Assembly (NCBI RefSeq): GCF_003668995.1
Contig: NZ_CP033068.1
Span: 1,116,001 to 1,180,000, forward strand
Length of the DNA: 64,000 bases
Direction of reading: 5' to 3'
Source: Flavobacterium sp. 140616W15
GTDB taxonomy: Bacteria; Bacteroidota; Bacteroidia; Flavobacteriales; Flavobacteriaceae
The notes below the pieces were generated by a model, which saw only the letters and a list, made by a program, of their open reading frames with translations, did not search any database and was not told the origin of the DNA. The position numbers and the translations under genes are program-made. Shown here piece after piece: positions 1-9,400 of this stretch (positions are counted from its first letter, which is position 1; every line of letters begins with the position of its first letter).

Positions 1-79
1 ATTGATCTATATTGGCATACTCAAGTTGATGGATTTTTCTCATCCAGTCCAAAATCATTTTACGCTTTTCGTCAGTCAT
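1..79 (-). CDS. Start of an unidentified gene, cut by the window edge
   Basis: On the minus strand an ATG at 79-77 opens a frame that stays open for 26 codons to the window edge (begins MTDEKRKMILDWMRK). The ATG overlaps the TGA stop of the preceding gene in an ATGA arrangement, which suggests translational coupling with the 300-aa gene upstream. Too little is visible to name a family. Confidence 0.55.
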   Translation of the reverse strand, partial: MTDEKRKMILDWMRKIHQLEYANIDQ

Positions 80-978
80 AATAGGTCAATTTGTTTTTTT
101 TCAATTTTATCAAGTAGGTATTTTGGGTCAATATGCATTCTTCGATTGATTTCTGATTCTTTCTGATTTGTCGGACCAACCACGAAAGAACGATCCACCA
201 ATCCATTTTTAGCAGTAAAACAAAAGAATGCTGCAGAAAGACCATCATCGTCAGCAGTACCAGAATTATGATAATTTTCGGCTTTAATCTGATAACTACC
301 TCCGCTCATATAAATCTCGTGACTAATCTGCTTTATATTTACATAAATATCATCGTTTGATGCGGTTGAAGTATGTCGATTAATGTCGCTTAAAGATTTA
401 TTGTAATTTATCGTAAATCTTATATTTGAAGCAGGCACTTTTGATTCTTCAACTAAATACCGATCGTTAATTGTTTTCCCTGTAATAATCCAACTGTGTG
501 CATGGAATGAATGTGTGTGAATAGAGAAATTTTTTGACGCATTCTGGTCAATATATTGGTCCAATGACTTATCCCAAATGTGCAAACGAATAAATTCAAA
601 CTCAGACATCGGCTCAGTTACTTTAAATAAAGGTATTGAGAGGAAACCTTGAGAGCCAATTGACGAAATAGTGTCTTCACTTCTTATTATCCTAATAGAA
701 GAAGAAATATACTTCCATGTTTGCTTAAGATTCAATATCATATCGTCTTCTCTGGATTTTTGAATCATAAAGACGCCTAAAATTCTATAAGCTAAAGATG
801 CTAGATAAACATCATCGGTGTTTTTAGCCAATTCTTCAAGTTTATAAATATCTAGTTTATCGTTTAGAAATAAATCTCCCGGAAAGTTCTTTAAAGTCGG
901 TAGTTTGTTTTGGCAATCAGGAGGATAACAGGTTTTAATACCCTTAATATAAAGTTTAAAATTTTCAATGTTTATCAT
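76..978 (-). CDS. Hypothetical protein, 300 aa
   Basis: I do not recognise this protein. It has no signal peptide or membrane segment. A histidine-rich stretch (SIHTHSFHAHSWIITG) near residue 150 could bind metal but fits no motif I know. The stop codon overlaps the next gene's ATG by four bases (ATGA), so the two are probably co-translated and may act together. It is the last complete gene of a series of same-strand, functionally unrelated genes, and the DNA just upstream of its start carries one of the palindromic inter-gene elements described at 1024-1145. Confidence 0.7.
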   Translation of the reverse strand: MINIENFKLYIKGIKTCYPPDCQNKLPTLKNFPGDLFLNDKLDIYKLEELAKNTDDVYLASLAYRILGVFMIQKSREDDMILNLKQTWKYISSSIRIIRSEDTISSIGSQGFLSIPLFKVTEPMSEFEFIRLHIWDKSLDQYIDQNASKNFSIHTHSFHAHSWIITGKTINDRYLVEESKVPASNIRFTINYNKSLSDINRHTSTASNDDIYVNIKQISHEIYMSGGSYQIKAENYHNSGTADDDGLSAAFFCFTAKNGLVDRSFVVGPTNQKESEINRRMHIDPKYLLDKIEKKQIDLL

Positions 979-1023
979 TTATTGTTATTTTGGATTTTCA
1001 AAATATTACTTCACATTCTGATA

Positions 1024-1145
1024 CTACGGACGATTGGTGATTAAATTAAGCCCTGTTTTGGGATTTGTCAAATCATCCCAAGTATAAAACCAACTTTCCA
1101 TTCAGCGAAACCCAAATTGCTTGTAGTGTGCGTTACGCGTTGTGC
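1024..1145 (-). repeat. Inter-gene palindromic element A (cassette-end-like)
   Basis: About 105 bp here align at roughly three bases in four with element C at 4651-4773, including a shared run close to TAAATTAAGCCC and a shared CCAA-TA-AAAACCAACTT block. The element has matching arms CTACGG / TTGTAG at its ends and GGGATTTG / CAAAT inside. It lies directly after the stop of the 171-aa membrane protein gene, as an integron attC site would follow its gene. No canonical GTTRRRY core is evident, so the attC reading is an inference. Confidence 0.5.
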
Positions 1146-1234
1146 TTATATCTACAAGGTTTCTCATTTCAATTTTAGGTTCAGCAGGCAGTTTTAATTT
1201 TCGCTTTTTGTTATTAAGACAATTTGCTTGTTAT

Positions 1235-1750
1235 TTAAGTAAGTTTTTTACATTTTTGAATTATTTCCTCTATATTTTCTTTTGAACCATTTAGAAAAAA
1301 TAAAGAAATTAGTAGAGGAATAGCTAATATAAATAAGTAAGATAATGAAACAAATAAAAAAGTACCAATGTCATCTGCATCTTGATAATAATAAATAGTA
1401 AACTTAATAATGCCGTAAAATGCTAAAATAGAGGTTGATATGCTTATTAGGAATCTAAATATTAATTCTAAAAAGGATTTTTTTCTTGTTTCTATTTTTG
1501 GCTGTTTTCTTGATGAATGATATGTTTCAGAAGGCTTTGTATTATTTGCATTTTCTTGATTCCTTTGAAGAGAAAAAGTATAAGCAAAAATTATCGTAAA
1601 AAATTGTAAAATCATTAATGGAGATGTATTAACCATACAAATGGTAAATATTATTAGGAGGAAGGAAACAATATTCAAACTTTTAAAACTAATAAATCCT
1701 CCAAAATAAATAATTAAAAAGACGACAATTTGGAATATTAATACTTGCAT
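1235..1750 (-). CDS. Hypothetical membrane protein, 171 aa
   Basis: The protein has about four hydrophobic segments: two close together in residues 1-60, and two in residues 95-155. A charged, Asn- and Lys-rich loop of some 35 residues separates the pairs, and a short lysine-rich tail ends the protein. No family is recognised. It sits alone between two palindromic elements and on the same strand as its neighbours, the arrangement of a one-gene cassette. Its base composition is very AT-rich. Confidence 0.6.
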   Translation of the reverse strand: MQVLIFQIVVFLIIYFGGFISFKSLNIVSFLLIIFTICMVNTSPLMILQFFTIIFAYTFSLQRNQENANNTKPSETYHSSRKQPKIETRKKSFLELIFRFLISISTSILAFYGIIKFTIYYYQDADDIGTFLFVSLSYLFILAIPLLISLFFLNGSKENIEEIIQKCKKLT

Positions 1751-1801
1751 TTTTGCTATTTAAAATTTATTTTAGTTTTCTGATTATTAGTTATTTGTGG
1801 T

Positions 1802-1946
1802 GGATAACGCATAACGTCTTGGCGCTTGATTGAGGAATAAAGAGGCGAGATTTTTCGGTTAAACACAAATTTTCCAAATACAAAACCATCTTTAAGTTCA
1901 TCCTAAAACCCCAATCTCGCCAAAGGGCTGTTGCCGGTTCGTTCTT
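1802..1946 (-). repeat. Inter-gene palindromic element B (cassette-end-like)
   Basis: A perfect 9-bp stem (GGCGAGATT at 1844-1852 and AATCTCGCC at 1913-1921) encloses a loop that holds the block CCAAATACAAAACCA, also present in elements A and C. Outside the stem lie GATAACGCATAACGTC on one side and GTTGCCGGTTCG on the other, which resemble the ends of attC-type sites. It directly follows the stop of the GHKL-nuclease gene. Confidence 0.5.
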
Positions 1947-1968
1947 CTCTTCTGCGACCATGTGCCCA

Positions 1969-4605
1969 TTAGTTAAGTAATTTTGTTTTAAAAACGTCAA
2001 AATTATCTTGACCCCAAATGTTTCTTTGAATTGCAAACTTGTAACGATACTTACTGTATGAACTTAAAAGGGCATCTTCAAATTCAACACTTATTCCAAC
2101 CTCTGGTGCTTCAAATGCTAAAGCTTCCTTTATTTTGTTCGATAGTTTTAATCCAATAGTTTGGTCAAATTTGGCATTATTTAGAAAATAGTTTTGGTCG
2201 ATATGTTCTCCGTTGTTAGGTATAATACAAAGAAAATAATTATCGGGATGAGCATTGGCTTTTTTGGCTTGCTTATGTGTCATGTTTATTTGATTTTCTG
2301 TTGTTCTAATTGATTTTAACTCAATGTAAAAACGTTTATCGTTTGCAGGATTTGTAATAATGAAATCTTCTTCTCCTTCAACTTTTTGAATAATCAGCCT
2401 GTTATCGTTGTTAATTAGCTGATGAAATAATGTCTCAAAAATATCGCCTGTTTCCTTCTTGAATTTAAACTCTTCTTTTTCTTTCCGTAAGTCCGCAAGA
2501 ACTTGTTCACCCAACCTTATTTTAAGCTCCAAATCTGGGTCTTGAAGCAGAGCTATTTTGGTTGCATCAATGTTGGATAAATCTTCAACAGATATTTTTC
2601 CATCACGGTCTTTTTGCAGAAGATCAGTTATGTGTCTTATTTTACTTTCGTTTGCTGTTTTGTATAGTAAAGTTTCCGTTCTAAGTCCTTTAAAATGTTC
2701 TTTCGCTTTATAATGATTGTCATTAAGCCAATTTAGTAACCGAGAAAAAACATCCCTTAATTCATTAGAGGGGTTTTCTTCTTTCAGCAAGTCTTTTATT
2801 GTGTCAGAAATTGTAGTTCCTATTAAGGAAAGTGTTTTCGTTCGTGTTGATGGAAGTTCAAGAAAAATCTTTTTATCTAACATATCGTTACGCCAATCAG
2901 TTACTTTGGATGTTACTTTTGATATGTCTGCAAGAATTATTTTAAGTTCTTGGTCTATTGTGTCATCATCAAGAAATAGCTCATCTTTCTTTTTAAAAGT
3001 TCCAAATTGGTTTGGAAGTATTTGACTATCGGTAATATTTAATAGCGATGCTTCTTCTTTATTTACGAATGCCACAAAGTTATTGAGCCATAACAACGTT
3101 TCATCTTTTGTTTTTGAGAGAGCAATTTGTAAATTTTCAACCGTTTTGTATGATGATATTAGTTTAGTAAATGAGTTAATATTATGCTTTGGACAGTCGT
3201 CCCAAATTACACCATACCAATTGCTTGATTGAACTTTTTGAGGAATTCTATTTGGAAATAGAGCATTCATAAAGTCCCAAAGTTGCAAACGAACATCTTC
3301 TTTTAATTCTGACTGGAAATATACTTTTTGTTCGTTTAGGGAAATTGGTAGGCTCTCTCCATTATCAACATCAACTAATGGAACTTGTTTTATGTAATTC
3401 TTTATAGGTGTTTGAATTTTTTCCTTGAACCAAGTTGAGTTAAAGTCCGCAATAAGTAAACTGTCTTTTAGAGATTTAAACAGCAAATATGTGTCCTGCC
3501 ATTTTTGAGTAGAGGCGTAGTTCGTAATTGATTGAAATAAAGGAACAACTTGTTCTAAAAGGCCTTGATTTGTTTTTCCTTCGATTGTGTCAGCTAACCA
3601 AATCCCATCTCTTTCTTCTTTGGGTAAAAATGAAATACTATTAATGGCTAATGGAAATTTGAAATCATTAGCACCAATTAAAGGAAAGGGGCAAAACAAT
3701 AAAGGTTGATGTTCAATAAATTCCTTTATGTATGTTTTACCATTCAATTCATAAATTTCAACCGCAATATCAACAACACCGTCAGAACATATTATTAAAT
3801 TAATGATTTCCGCTTTGTTTTGTCCATTTTCAAAGGTCTTTTTTTCTATTGCAATTAGCTTGATATTTTCTGTTAGTTGCTTCGTTGTCTCATCAATTTT
3901 GTGATAAGTAATAGTAGAGTTAGAAATTTGATTTAGTATTTCAACTGATTGTATTTTAGGTATAAATGCTAATGCAAAAGGAAGTGAAACATCAAAATCT
4001 AAAATTGACTGTGTTGCTAAATGTAAACTATGAGTGTCTAATTCATATTTAAAAGAAGTTTCAAAATTAGATGAACTGTATTTATAATTCTGAATTTCTG
4101 TGCGTTTTGCTCTAAATTCTTGCCAAGTATTATTTATACTCTCAGCAATTTGAGGTTTGTCAGAACCTGAACGATCAAGAGTAAAATTAAAGTTAAGGGC
4201 TTGATCGTCTTTTAAGTAAATACCCTTTACTTGTGTTTTTTTTGATAGAATATGTGTAGCTAAAAAGCCTGTTCCAAATCGTCCTGATTTGTCTGAATTT
4301 TCTTCGTCTCCTTTGTCTGAATATGGGAATACTAAATTTTTTGCGTCTTGATAGCGAAATGGATTTCCATTGTGCTGAAAATCAATAAATTCTTGTCCAT
4401 TATTTGACCCAATTATTAGTTTAACAGAAACTCTTTCGTCAGGTTTAACAGCATCTTTTGCATTTTGTAATAATTCCCAAAACCATCTTCTTTTTGCAAT
4501 TTCAGGTCGATTACGAACTTTTATTAATTTGTCATTTATGTCCTTTGCTGAAAGTTTGAATACTACTTCAAATAATTCTTTTACTTCTTCTTCGTTATAT
4601 GTCAT
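1969..4605 (-). CDS. GHKL ATPase with C-terminal DUF3883/PD-(D/E)xK-like nuclease domain, 878 aa
   Basis: The N-terminal 130 residues form a GHKL (Hsp90/sacsin-type) ATP-binding fold: the N-box is WELLQNAKDAV, then FQHNGNPF, and the G2 loop is SGRFGTGFLATH. The middle 500 residues match nothing I know. Near residue 750 comes GDIFETLFHQL, then GEEDFIITN and YIELKSIR, the D...ExK spacing of PD-(D/E)xK nucleases as found in DUF3883 (NOV C-terminal) domains. An ATPase of this kind coupled to a nuclease is typical of anti-phage proteins, so a single-gene defence role is plausible, but that is inference. The gene stands alone between two palindromic elements. An alternative is a non-defensive sacsin-like chaperone ATPase. 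Confidence 0.8.
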   Translation of the reverse strand: MTYNEEEVKELFEVVFKLSAKDINDKLIKVRNRPEIAKRRWFWELLQNAKDAVKPDERVSVKLIIGSNNGQEFIDFQHNGNPFRYQDAKNLVFPYSDKGDEENSDKSGRFGTGFLATHILSKKTQVKGIYLKDDQALNFNFTLDRSGSDKPQIAESINNTWQEFRAKRTEIQNYKYSSSNFETSFKYELDTHSLHLATQSILDFDVSLPFALAFIPKIQSVEILNQISNSTITYHKIDETTKQLTENIKLIAIEKKTFENGQNKAEIINLIICSDGVVDIAVEIYELNGKTYIKEFIEHQPLLFCPFPLIGANDFKFPLAINSISFLPKEERDGIWLADTIEGKTNQGLLEQVVPLFQSITNYASTQKWQDTYLLFKSLKDSLLIADFNSTWFKEKIQTPIKNYIKQVPLVDVDNGESLPISLNEQKVYFQSELKEDVRLQLWDFMNALFPNRIPQKVQSSNWYGVIWDDCPKHNINSFTKLISSYKTVENLQIALSKTKDETLLWLNNFVAFVNKEEASLLNITDSQILPNQFGTFKKKDELFLDDDTIDQELKIILADISKVTSKVTDWRNDMLDKKIFLELPSTRTKTLSLIGTTISDTIKDLLKEENPSNELRDVFSRLLNWLNDNHYKAKEHFKGLRTETLLYKTANESKIRHITDLLQKDRDGKISVEDLSNIDATKIALLQDPDLELKIRLGEQVLADLRKEKEEFKFKKETGDIFETLFHQLINNDNRLIIQKVEGEEDFIITNPANDKRFYIELKSIRTTENQINMTHKQAKKANAHPDNYFLCIIPNNGEHIDQNYFLNNAKFDQTIGLKLSNKIKEALAFEAPEVGISVEFEDALLSSYSKYRYKFAIQRNIWGQDNFDVFKTKLLN

Positions 4606-4650
4606 AATTTGTCGTCTTGCTGTTTTTTAGAATGACCGGTAAAGTTCTGG

Positions 4651-4773
4651 TACTACACGGGTTTCGGACTAAATTAAGCCCTTTCTTCGGATTTGCCAAG
4701 TCATCCCAAATACAAAACCAACTTCCCATTAAGCCTATTGCCCAAATCCGTTGTAGCTGTTGCGCAACGTTCT
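4651..4773 (-). repeat. Inter-gene palindromic element C (cassette-end-like)
   Basis: Clear homologue of element A. Nested arms are CTACACGG / CCGTTGTAG (outer) and CGGATTTG / CAAATCCG (inner), with an asymmetric insert beside the inner stem. The end away from the stem reads TTGCGCAACGTTCTAA. It directly follows the stop of the lipoprotein gene, so each of three genes in a row is followed by one such element in the same orientation. Confidence 0.55.
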
Positions 4774-4775
4774 AA

Positions 4776-5420
4776 TCACATATCTGCTAATGATTTATAA
4801 TTTAAAATATTTGAATTTTTAATTAGTGTTGTACTCATATTAATCCATTTATTTGATAATATAATATCGTTAGGCGTTTGTTCCCCTCCACTTTGAAAAA
4901 ATCTAGGTCTTGTAACATCTTTAATGATTTCTTTTCTAACAGATTCATCGTCGATCTGTGGCAAATAAAAATTTTCGGATGCATGATACTCGGTTGGTAT
5001 ATTATCACTCAACCCTGGATTTAATAAATATAAACTAAAAACCTGACCAACTAGTTTTATATCCTTTTTATGGACTCCATTTAGCGAAAGAGAAAATACG
5101 CATTCGCGAACACTTAAATTTAAAAACATTGAATTTCTATATACACCCGAATTCGAAAGTGTATCGGATTTAGCTAAATTAATAATTTTCCCTATAGATT
5201 TATCAACCTTATAATTCATTTTAAATCCATCTTTATCAGTTATATCCTGATTTTGGTTAGCCAGATATTCCTTCAATAGAGCGATATCTACATCATCTTT
5301 TATTAATGAAGTGGAGTTTTCCGTTTCAGTTTCAGGAACAGAGTTTTTCTTTTCCTTACAACATGATAAGAAAATAATAATAATTGTAACGGCTAAAAAA
5401 TGCCTAAAAGAAAATTTCAT
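4776..5420 (-). CDS. Putative lipoprotein, 214 aa
   Basis: The N-terminus (MKFSFRHFLAVTIIIIFLSCC) is a lipoprotein signal with Cys at about residue 20-21. The residues that follow are Lys, Glu, Ser and Thr-rich, then a globular part without recognisable motifs. It is probably anchored to a membrane facing the periplasm. The gene is followed by palindromic element C. A palindrome shared with the cas9 and DISARM-like upstream regions lies about 160 bp upstream of its start. Confidence 0.65.
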   Translation of the reverse strand: MKFSFRHFLAVTIIIIFLSCCKEKKNSVPETETENSTSLIKDDVDIALLKEYLANQNQDITDKDGFKMNYKVDKSIGKIINLAKSDTLSNSGVYRNSMFLNLSVRECVFSLSLNGVHKKDIKLVGQVFSLYLLNPGLSDNIPTEYHASENFYLPQIDDESVRKEIIKDVTRPRFFQSGGEQTPNDIILSNKWINMSTTLIKNSNILNYKSLADM

Positions 5421-5580
5421 ATAATATATATTTAAAGGTTTTGTTTTTCGTTATTTAAAGAATGTTGCCCAACTTACTTATTTCGGTAATAAAATCACTT
5501 CAATAAGTTCTATTTTGGTTGGCTTTATATCATAGTACAAATTTCAAGACTCAAACATACTAAACCAGTTTTGTTTTATT

Positions 5581-5596
5581 TTACGGTTTTCCATAA
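5581..5596. promoter_or_regulatory. Palindrome TTACGGTTTTCCATAA, copy 1
   Basis: Near-palindrome of the form TAYGG-A4/T4-CCRTA. Copies occur at 20183-20196 and 40932-40947. It is about 160 bp upstream of the lipoprotein gene. It may be a binding site for a common regulator; no regulator can be named. Confidence 0.4.
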
Positions 5597-5682
5597 TCAG
5601 TAAAATTATTAAGTTGCAAAATAATTCTTTTAAAAATGAAAAGACTACCGTATATATACCTGTTTTAAATTTTATTGAGCAT

Positions 5683-5710
5683 AAAAAAAGATGCCTTAGC
5701 ATCTTTTTTT
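5683..5710. terminator. Terminator after the XRE gene (bidirectional)
   Basis: Perfect 12-bp stem AAAAAAAGATGC / GCATCTTTTTTT with a CTTA loop. It overlaps the stop codon of the minus-strand XRE gene. Confidence 0.8.
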
Positions 5711-5963
5711 ATGTATTGTCGAATATATCACTATCAAAAAAATCTTTAAGTGTAATTCCTAAAGCTTTACAAACTCTGCCGATAGAATAAATGGTCATTC
5801 CTCTTCCAATCTCCAGTTTTTCCCATGCCTGAAAATTTTGTCTATCTATCTCAACATCTTTCGATAGAGTAGACTTATTTTGGCTTGCTTTTTCTCTTAA
5901 CTCTTTAAGCCTTAATTTAATCTGATCTCGTAAAATTATATCCTCTGGTCTTAAATTTCCCAT
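5709..5963 (-). CDS. XRE-family helix-turn-helix regulator, 84 aa
   Basis: A single small HTH domain. The stretch SQNKSTLSKDVEIDRQNFQAWE has the helix-turn-helix spacing, and GRVCKALGITLKDFF is the usual closing helix of Cro/CI-type domains. There is no extra sensor domain. It is probably a DNA-binding repressor of a nearby gene or of itself: an 18-bp palindrome sits 31 bp upstream of its start. The gene ends in a strong terminator. It is transcribed away from the SusC operon, with 514 bp between them. Confidence 0.85.
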   Translation of the reverse strand: MGNLRPEDIILRDQIKLRLKELREKASQNKSTLSKDVEIDRQNFQAWEKLEIGRGMTIYSIGRVCKALGITLKDFFDSDIFDNT

Positions 5964-5994
5964 ATAGCAATTTCATTTTTTTTATATTTTTCAC

Positions 5995-6012
5995 GTAATG
6001 CATTTGCATTAC
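5995..6012. promoter_or_regulatory. Palindromic operator upstream of the XRE gene
   Basis: GTAATGCATTTGCATTAC: arms GTAATGCA / TGCATTAC around a TT centre. Its position 31 bp upstream of the regulator's start codon fits an autoregulatory operator. Confidence 0.55.
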
Positions 6013-6096
6013 ATATTTTTTTTCTATACTTTTGAATAGAATTATTAAATTTGCGATACTTCATTTGAAAATATTTGAAGCATTCGCTTTGAATCC

Positions 6097-6210
6097 TGCT
6101 CCTAAAAACTGGTAATTTTCGTACGCGCAGGACGATAAGTGTAAATGCTCACGCCTTAAAGGGCGTGGGCTCACTTATTCGCGTACGGGTATACCAGTAC
6201 CTTAGGAGCA
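6097..6210. repeat. 114-bp imperfect hairpin
   Basis: Five consecutive arm pairs fold the whole stretch on itself: TGCTCCTAA/TTAGGAGCA, ACTGGTA/TACCAGT, CGTACGCG/CGCGTACG, ATAAGTG/CACTTAT, and CACGCC/GGGCGTG around a TTAAA-type loop at about 6150-6166. Short bulges separate the pairs. It is more GC-rich than its surroundings. It could be a structured RNA, a small palindromic mobile element (MITE or REP-like) or a recombination site; the sequence alone does not decide. It lies about 270 bp upstream of the SusC gene. Confidence 0.8.
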
Positions 6211-6395
6211 ATAAGCTGAGTACCTGCCCTTTTTATTTTTAAGCAAATCCTTCAGCTTTCATTCATAGCACCAATCTTCATTGTTTTTTTAGGCTCGTAA
6301 AAATTCTAATTAGTTTAATTAACCAAAATTTAGTGCCCATGATTTAACAAAAATGGTAGTCGATACCATAGAACTTTCAACTTACCGCATAAAAA

Positions 6396-6436
6396 ATGAC
6401 CCTCTACTTCGTCTCGCAAACTAGTATAGAGGATCA
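6396..6436 (+). promoter_or_regulatory. Leader hairpin upstream of the SusC gene
   Basis: ATGACCCTCTAC and GTATAGAGGATCAT form an imperfect stem around a 13-base loop, ending about 40 bases before the SusC start. There is no T run, so it is more likely a leader-RNA structure or operator than a terminator. Confidence 0.4.
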
Positions 6437-6477
6437 TAGCTAATTCAACCAATGTTTCAATTAACCAGTCCAATATT

Positions 6478-9400
6478 ATGAATAATTTTTCATTTTACAA
6501 GGATGGGAAAGCTCTTTATTGCCTAATTTTTATAGGGCTTATATTGTCTTTCTCATCTTCTTCAGCACGAAACTCAAATCGGAGTTTCAGTTTTATTTTT
6601 CAACAGCAGCAACTTCAGGGTGTTATTACTGACGGCAATGCTCCACTGCCTGGTGTAACTATTTCAGTCAAGGGCAGAGCAGATGTCAACTCCATGACTG
6701 ATTATACGGGGCATTATTCAATTTCCGCCGGTATTAATGATACTCTTGCGGTTTCGTTTATAGGTTTTAAAACAAAGCTTATTCCAGTTTCGGGACGGTC
6801 GAAAATAGACGTAATCCTTCAATACGATACAACAACGCTTCAGGAAGTGAGGGTAAATGCAGGTTATTATTCTGTTAAAGAAAGCGAGCGTACTGGTAGT
6901 ATAGCGCGGATTACATCCAAAGATATAGAGAATCAACCTGTGACAAATGTTCTAGCAACAATGCAGGGGCGCATGGCGGGAGTAAATATTACCCAGACCA
7001 CAGGTGTTCCCGGTGGAGGTTTTGATATCAAAATCCGTGGACAGAACAGCCTTAGATCTGATGCCAATGCCCCTTTGTACATAATTGATGGCGTACCATA
7101 TGCTTCCGCACCAATCGGTTATAATCAGACCGCTACAACTTATCCTACTACCACAAGTCCCTTAAACAGTATCAATCCTGAGAATATCCAAAGCATTGAA
7201 ATTTTAAAGGATGCTGATGCAACGGCTATTTACGGATCAAGAGGCGCAAATGGCGTGGTGCTGATCACTACAAAAAAAGGGAAGGCAGGTAAAACCGTCT
7301 TCACAGTACAGGCATCCACTGGAATAGGAAATGTGACAAAATTTATGGAACTTATGAATACAGAGCAGTATCTAAGTATGCGCCGCCAAGCTTATAAAAA
7401 CGATAACATAAATACTTACCCAGCGAATGCTTATGATATTAATGGAACATGGGACCAGAACCGATATACCGACTGGCACAAAGAGCTTATTGGAGGCACT
7501 GCCTTAATAAATACATTGACAGGATCCGTTTCAGGTGGTTCTCAAAAAACGCAGTTTATCTTATCTGGGAATTATTACACGGAATCTAGCGTTTTTGCCG
7601 GTGATTCTAGATATAAAAAAGGTGGCAGCCAGTTTAATTTGAACCACCAGTCAGATAATGACAAATTTCGTCTCACGTTTTCGGCAGGATATAATGTACA
7701 GGATAATAAACTGCCAGCTTTTGATTTTACAAGCGATGCACGGACTCTTGCCCCTAATGCACCGGCACTGTACAACGCCGACGGAAGTCTGAACTGGGCA
7801 AACAAGACATGGAACAATCCCCTTCGAAACCTAAATGCGGAATTCAAATCTAAAACAAATGATTTTGTATCCAATGCGGTACTGACTTATGAATTGATTC
7901 CCAATCTTTTTATAAAAAGTAATTTTGGTTTCACAAACCTTTCCACAACAGAAACACGAACATCTCCGTCAACCATATACAACCCCGCAAATAATATCAC
8001 TAGCGCCAGATCGAGCATCTACGTTAATAACACAACGCGTTCATCATGGATTGTAGAGCCACAAGTAAACTATTCGAAGGAAATAGGAAATGGAAATATG
8101 GATGTTTTATTTGGGGCAACTTTCCAAAGCCAAAATTCAGCAAGTTTGTATCAGACAGGTAATGGGTTTGCTTCCAACAGCCTAATATATAATCTTTCAG
8201 CCGCATCCTATATCACAATTCTTCTCGATGATGAAACCCAGTACCATTATCAGGCTCTTTTTGGGCGAATCAACTACAACTGGCAGCAGAAGTATATACT
8301 GAACCTCACCGCCAGGCGCGACGGCTCAAGCCGCTTTGGTCCGGGGAACCAATTTGCGTTGTTTGGGGCTGTCGGTGCAGCCTGGCTCTTTTCAAAAGAA
8401 AATTTCTTAAAGAACAGTTCGTGGATCAGTTTTGGAAAAGTTCGTTCAAGCTATGGAACCACAGGAAACGATCAGATAGGGGATTATCAGTATTCTGATA
8501 GCTATACAGTCTCTGCAGTCGCTTATAACGGTACGGCAGGACTGCAGCCTACAAGATTGTTCAACAAAGATTTTGGCTGGGAAATAAATAAAAAATTTGA
8601 AGCTGCCCTGGAACTTGGTTTTCTGCAGGACAGGATTTTTACAACTGCGTCATCGTATCAGAACCGTTCATCCAACCAGCTTACCGGAATGCCAATTGCC
8701 GCTACTACAGGATTTACTGTCCTGCAGGGTAACTTGGATGCGGTGGTTGAAAACAAAGGACTGGAACTAACCCTTAGGACAGTTAATATAAATTCAGGCA
8801 GTTTCAACTGGACAACAAGCGTTAATCTCACATTTGCGAAAAATAAATTAATTCGTTTTCCAGGTTTAGAGAGTTCTTCCTACAGCCAGCAGTACAGGAT
8901 TGGAGAACCTTTAAATATAAGGCTGCTTTACCAGTATAATGGCATTGACCCTCAGACCGGCATTTATCAATTTGAAGACCTCAACGGAGACGGCAAAATA
9001 TCTTTTCCTGATGACCAGCAGATTACCGCCGATCTTAACCCAAAATATTACGGAGGACTTCAGAACCAGTTTTCCTACAAACAGTGGAAACTCGACTTTC
9101 TATTTCAGTTTGTAAACCAGAAAAACAGGGCTTATTTAAATGGCATTCCGGGACAGTTGCTCAATCAGCCCTCAAGAATGGCAGACAGCTGGACGGACAT
9201 TAATGGCCAGGCACAGTATCAGCTCTTCTCTACGGGCACTAATAGTGCCGTGGTAAATTCGAGTTACTATTACTCCAGAAGCACGGCAAGTGTGGAAGAT
9301 GCTTCCTATATACGCCTTAAAAATATTGCGCTCACTTATGATCTTCCCCTCCTTGTAAAAGATATGCAGTGCAGGTTTATGGTGCAGGGACAGAATCTGT

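Noticed and set aside
1791..2036. Open frame of 81 aa on the minus strand
   Set aside because: It runs across palindromic element B and the end of the GHKL gene; its sequence is that of the element.
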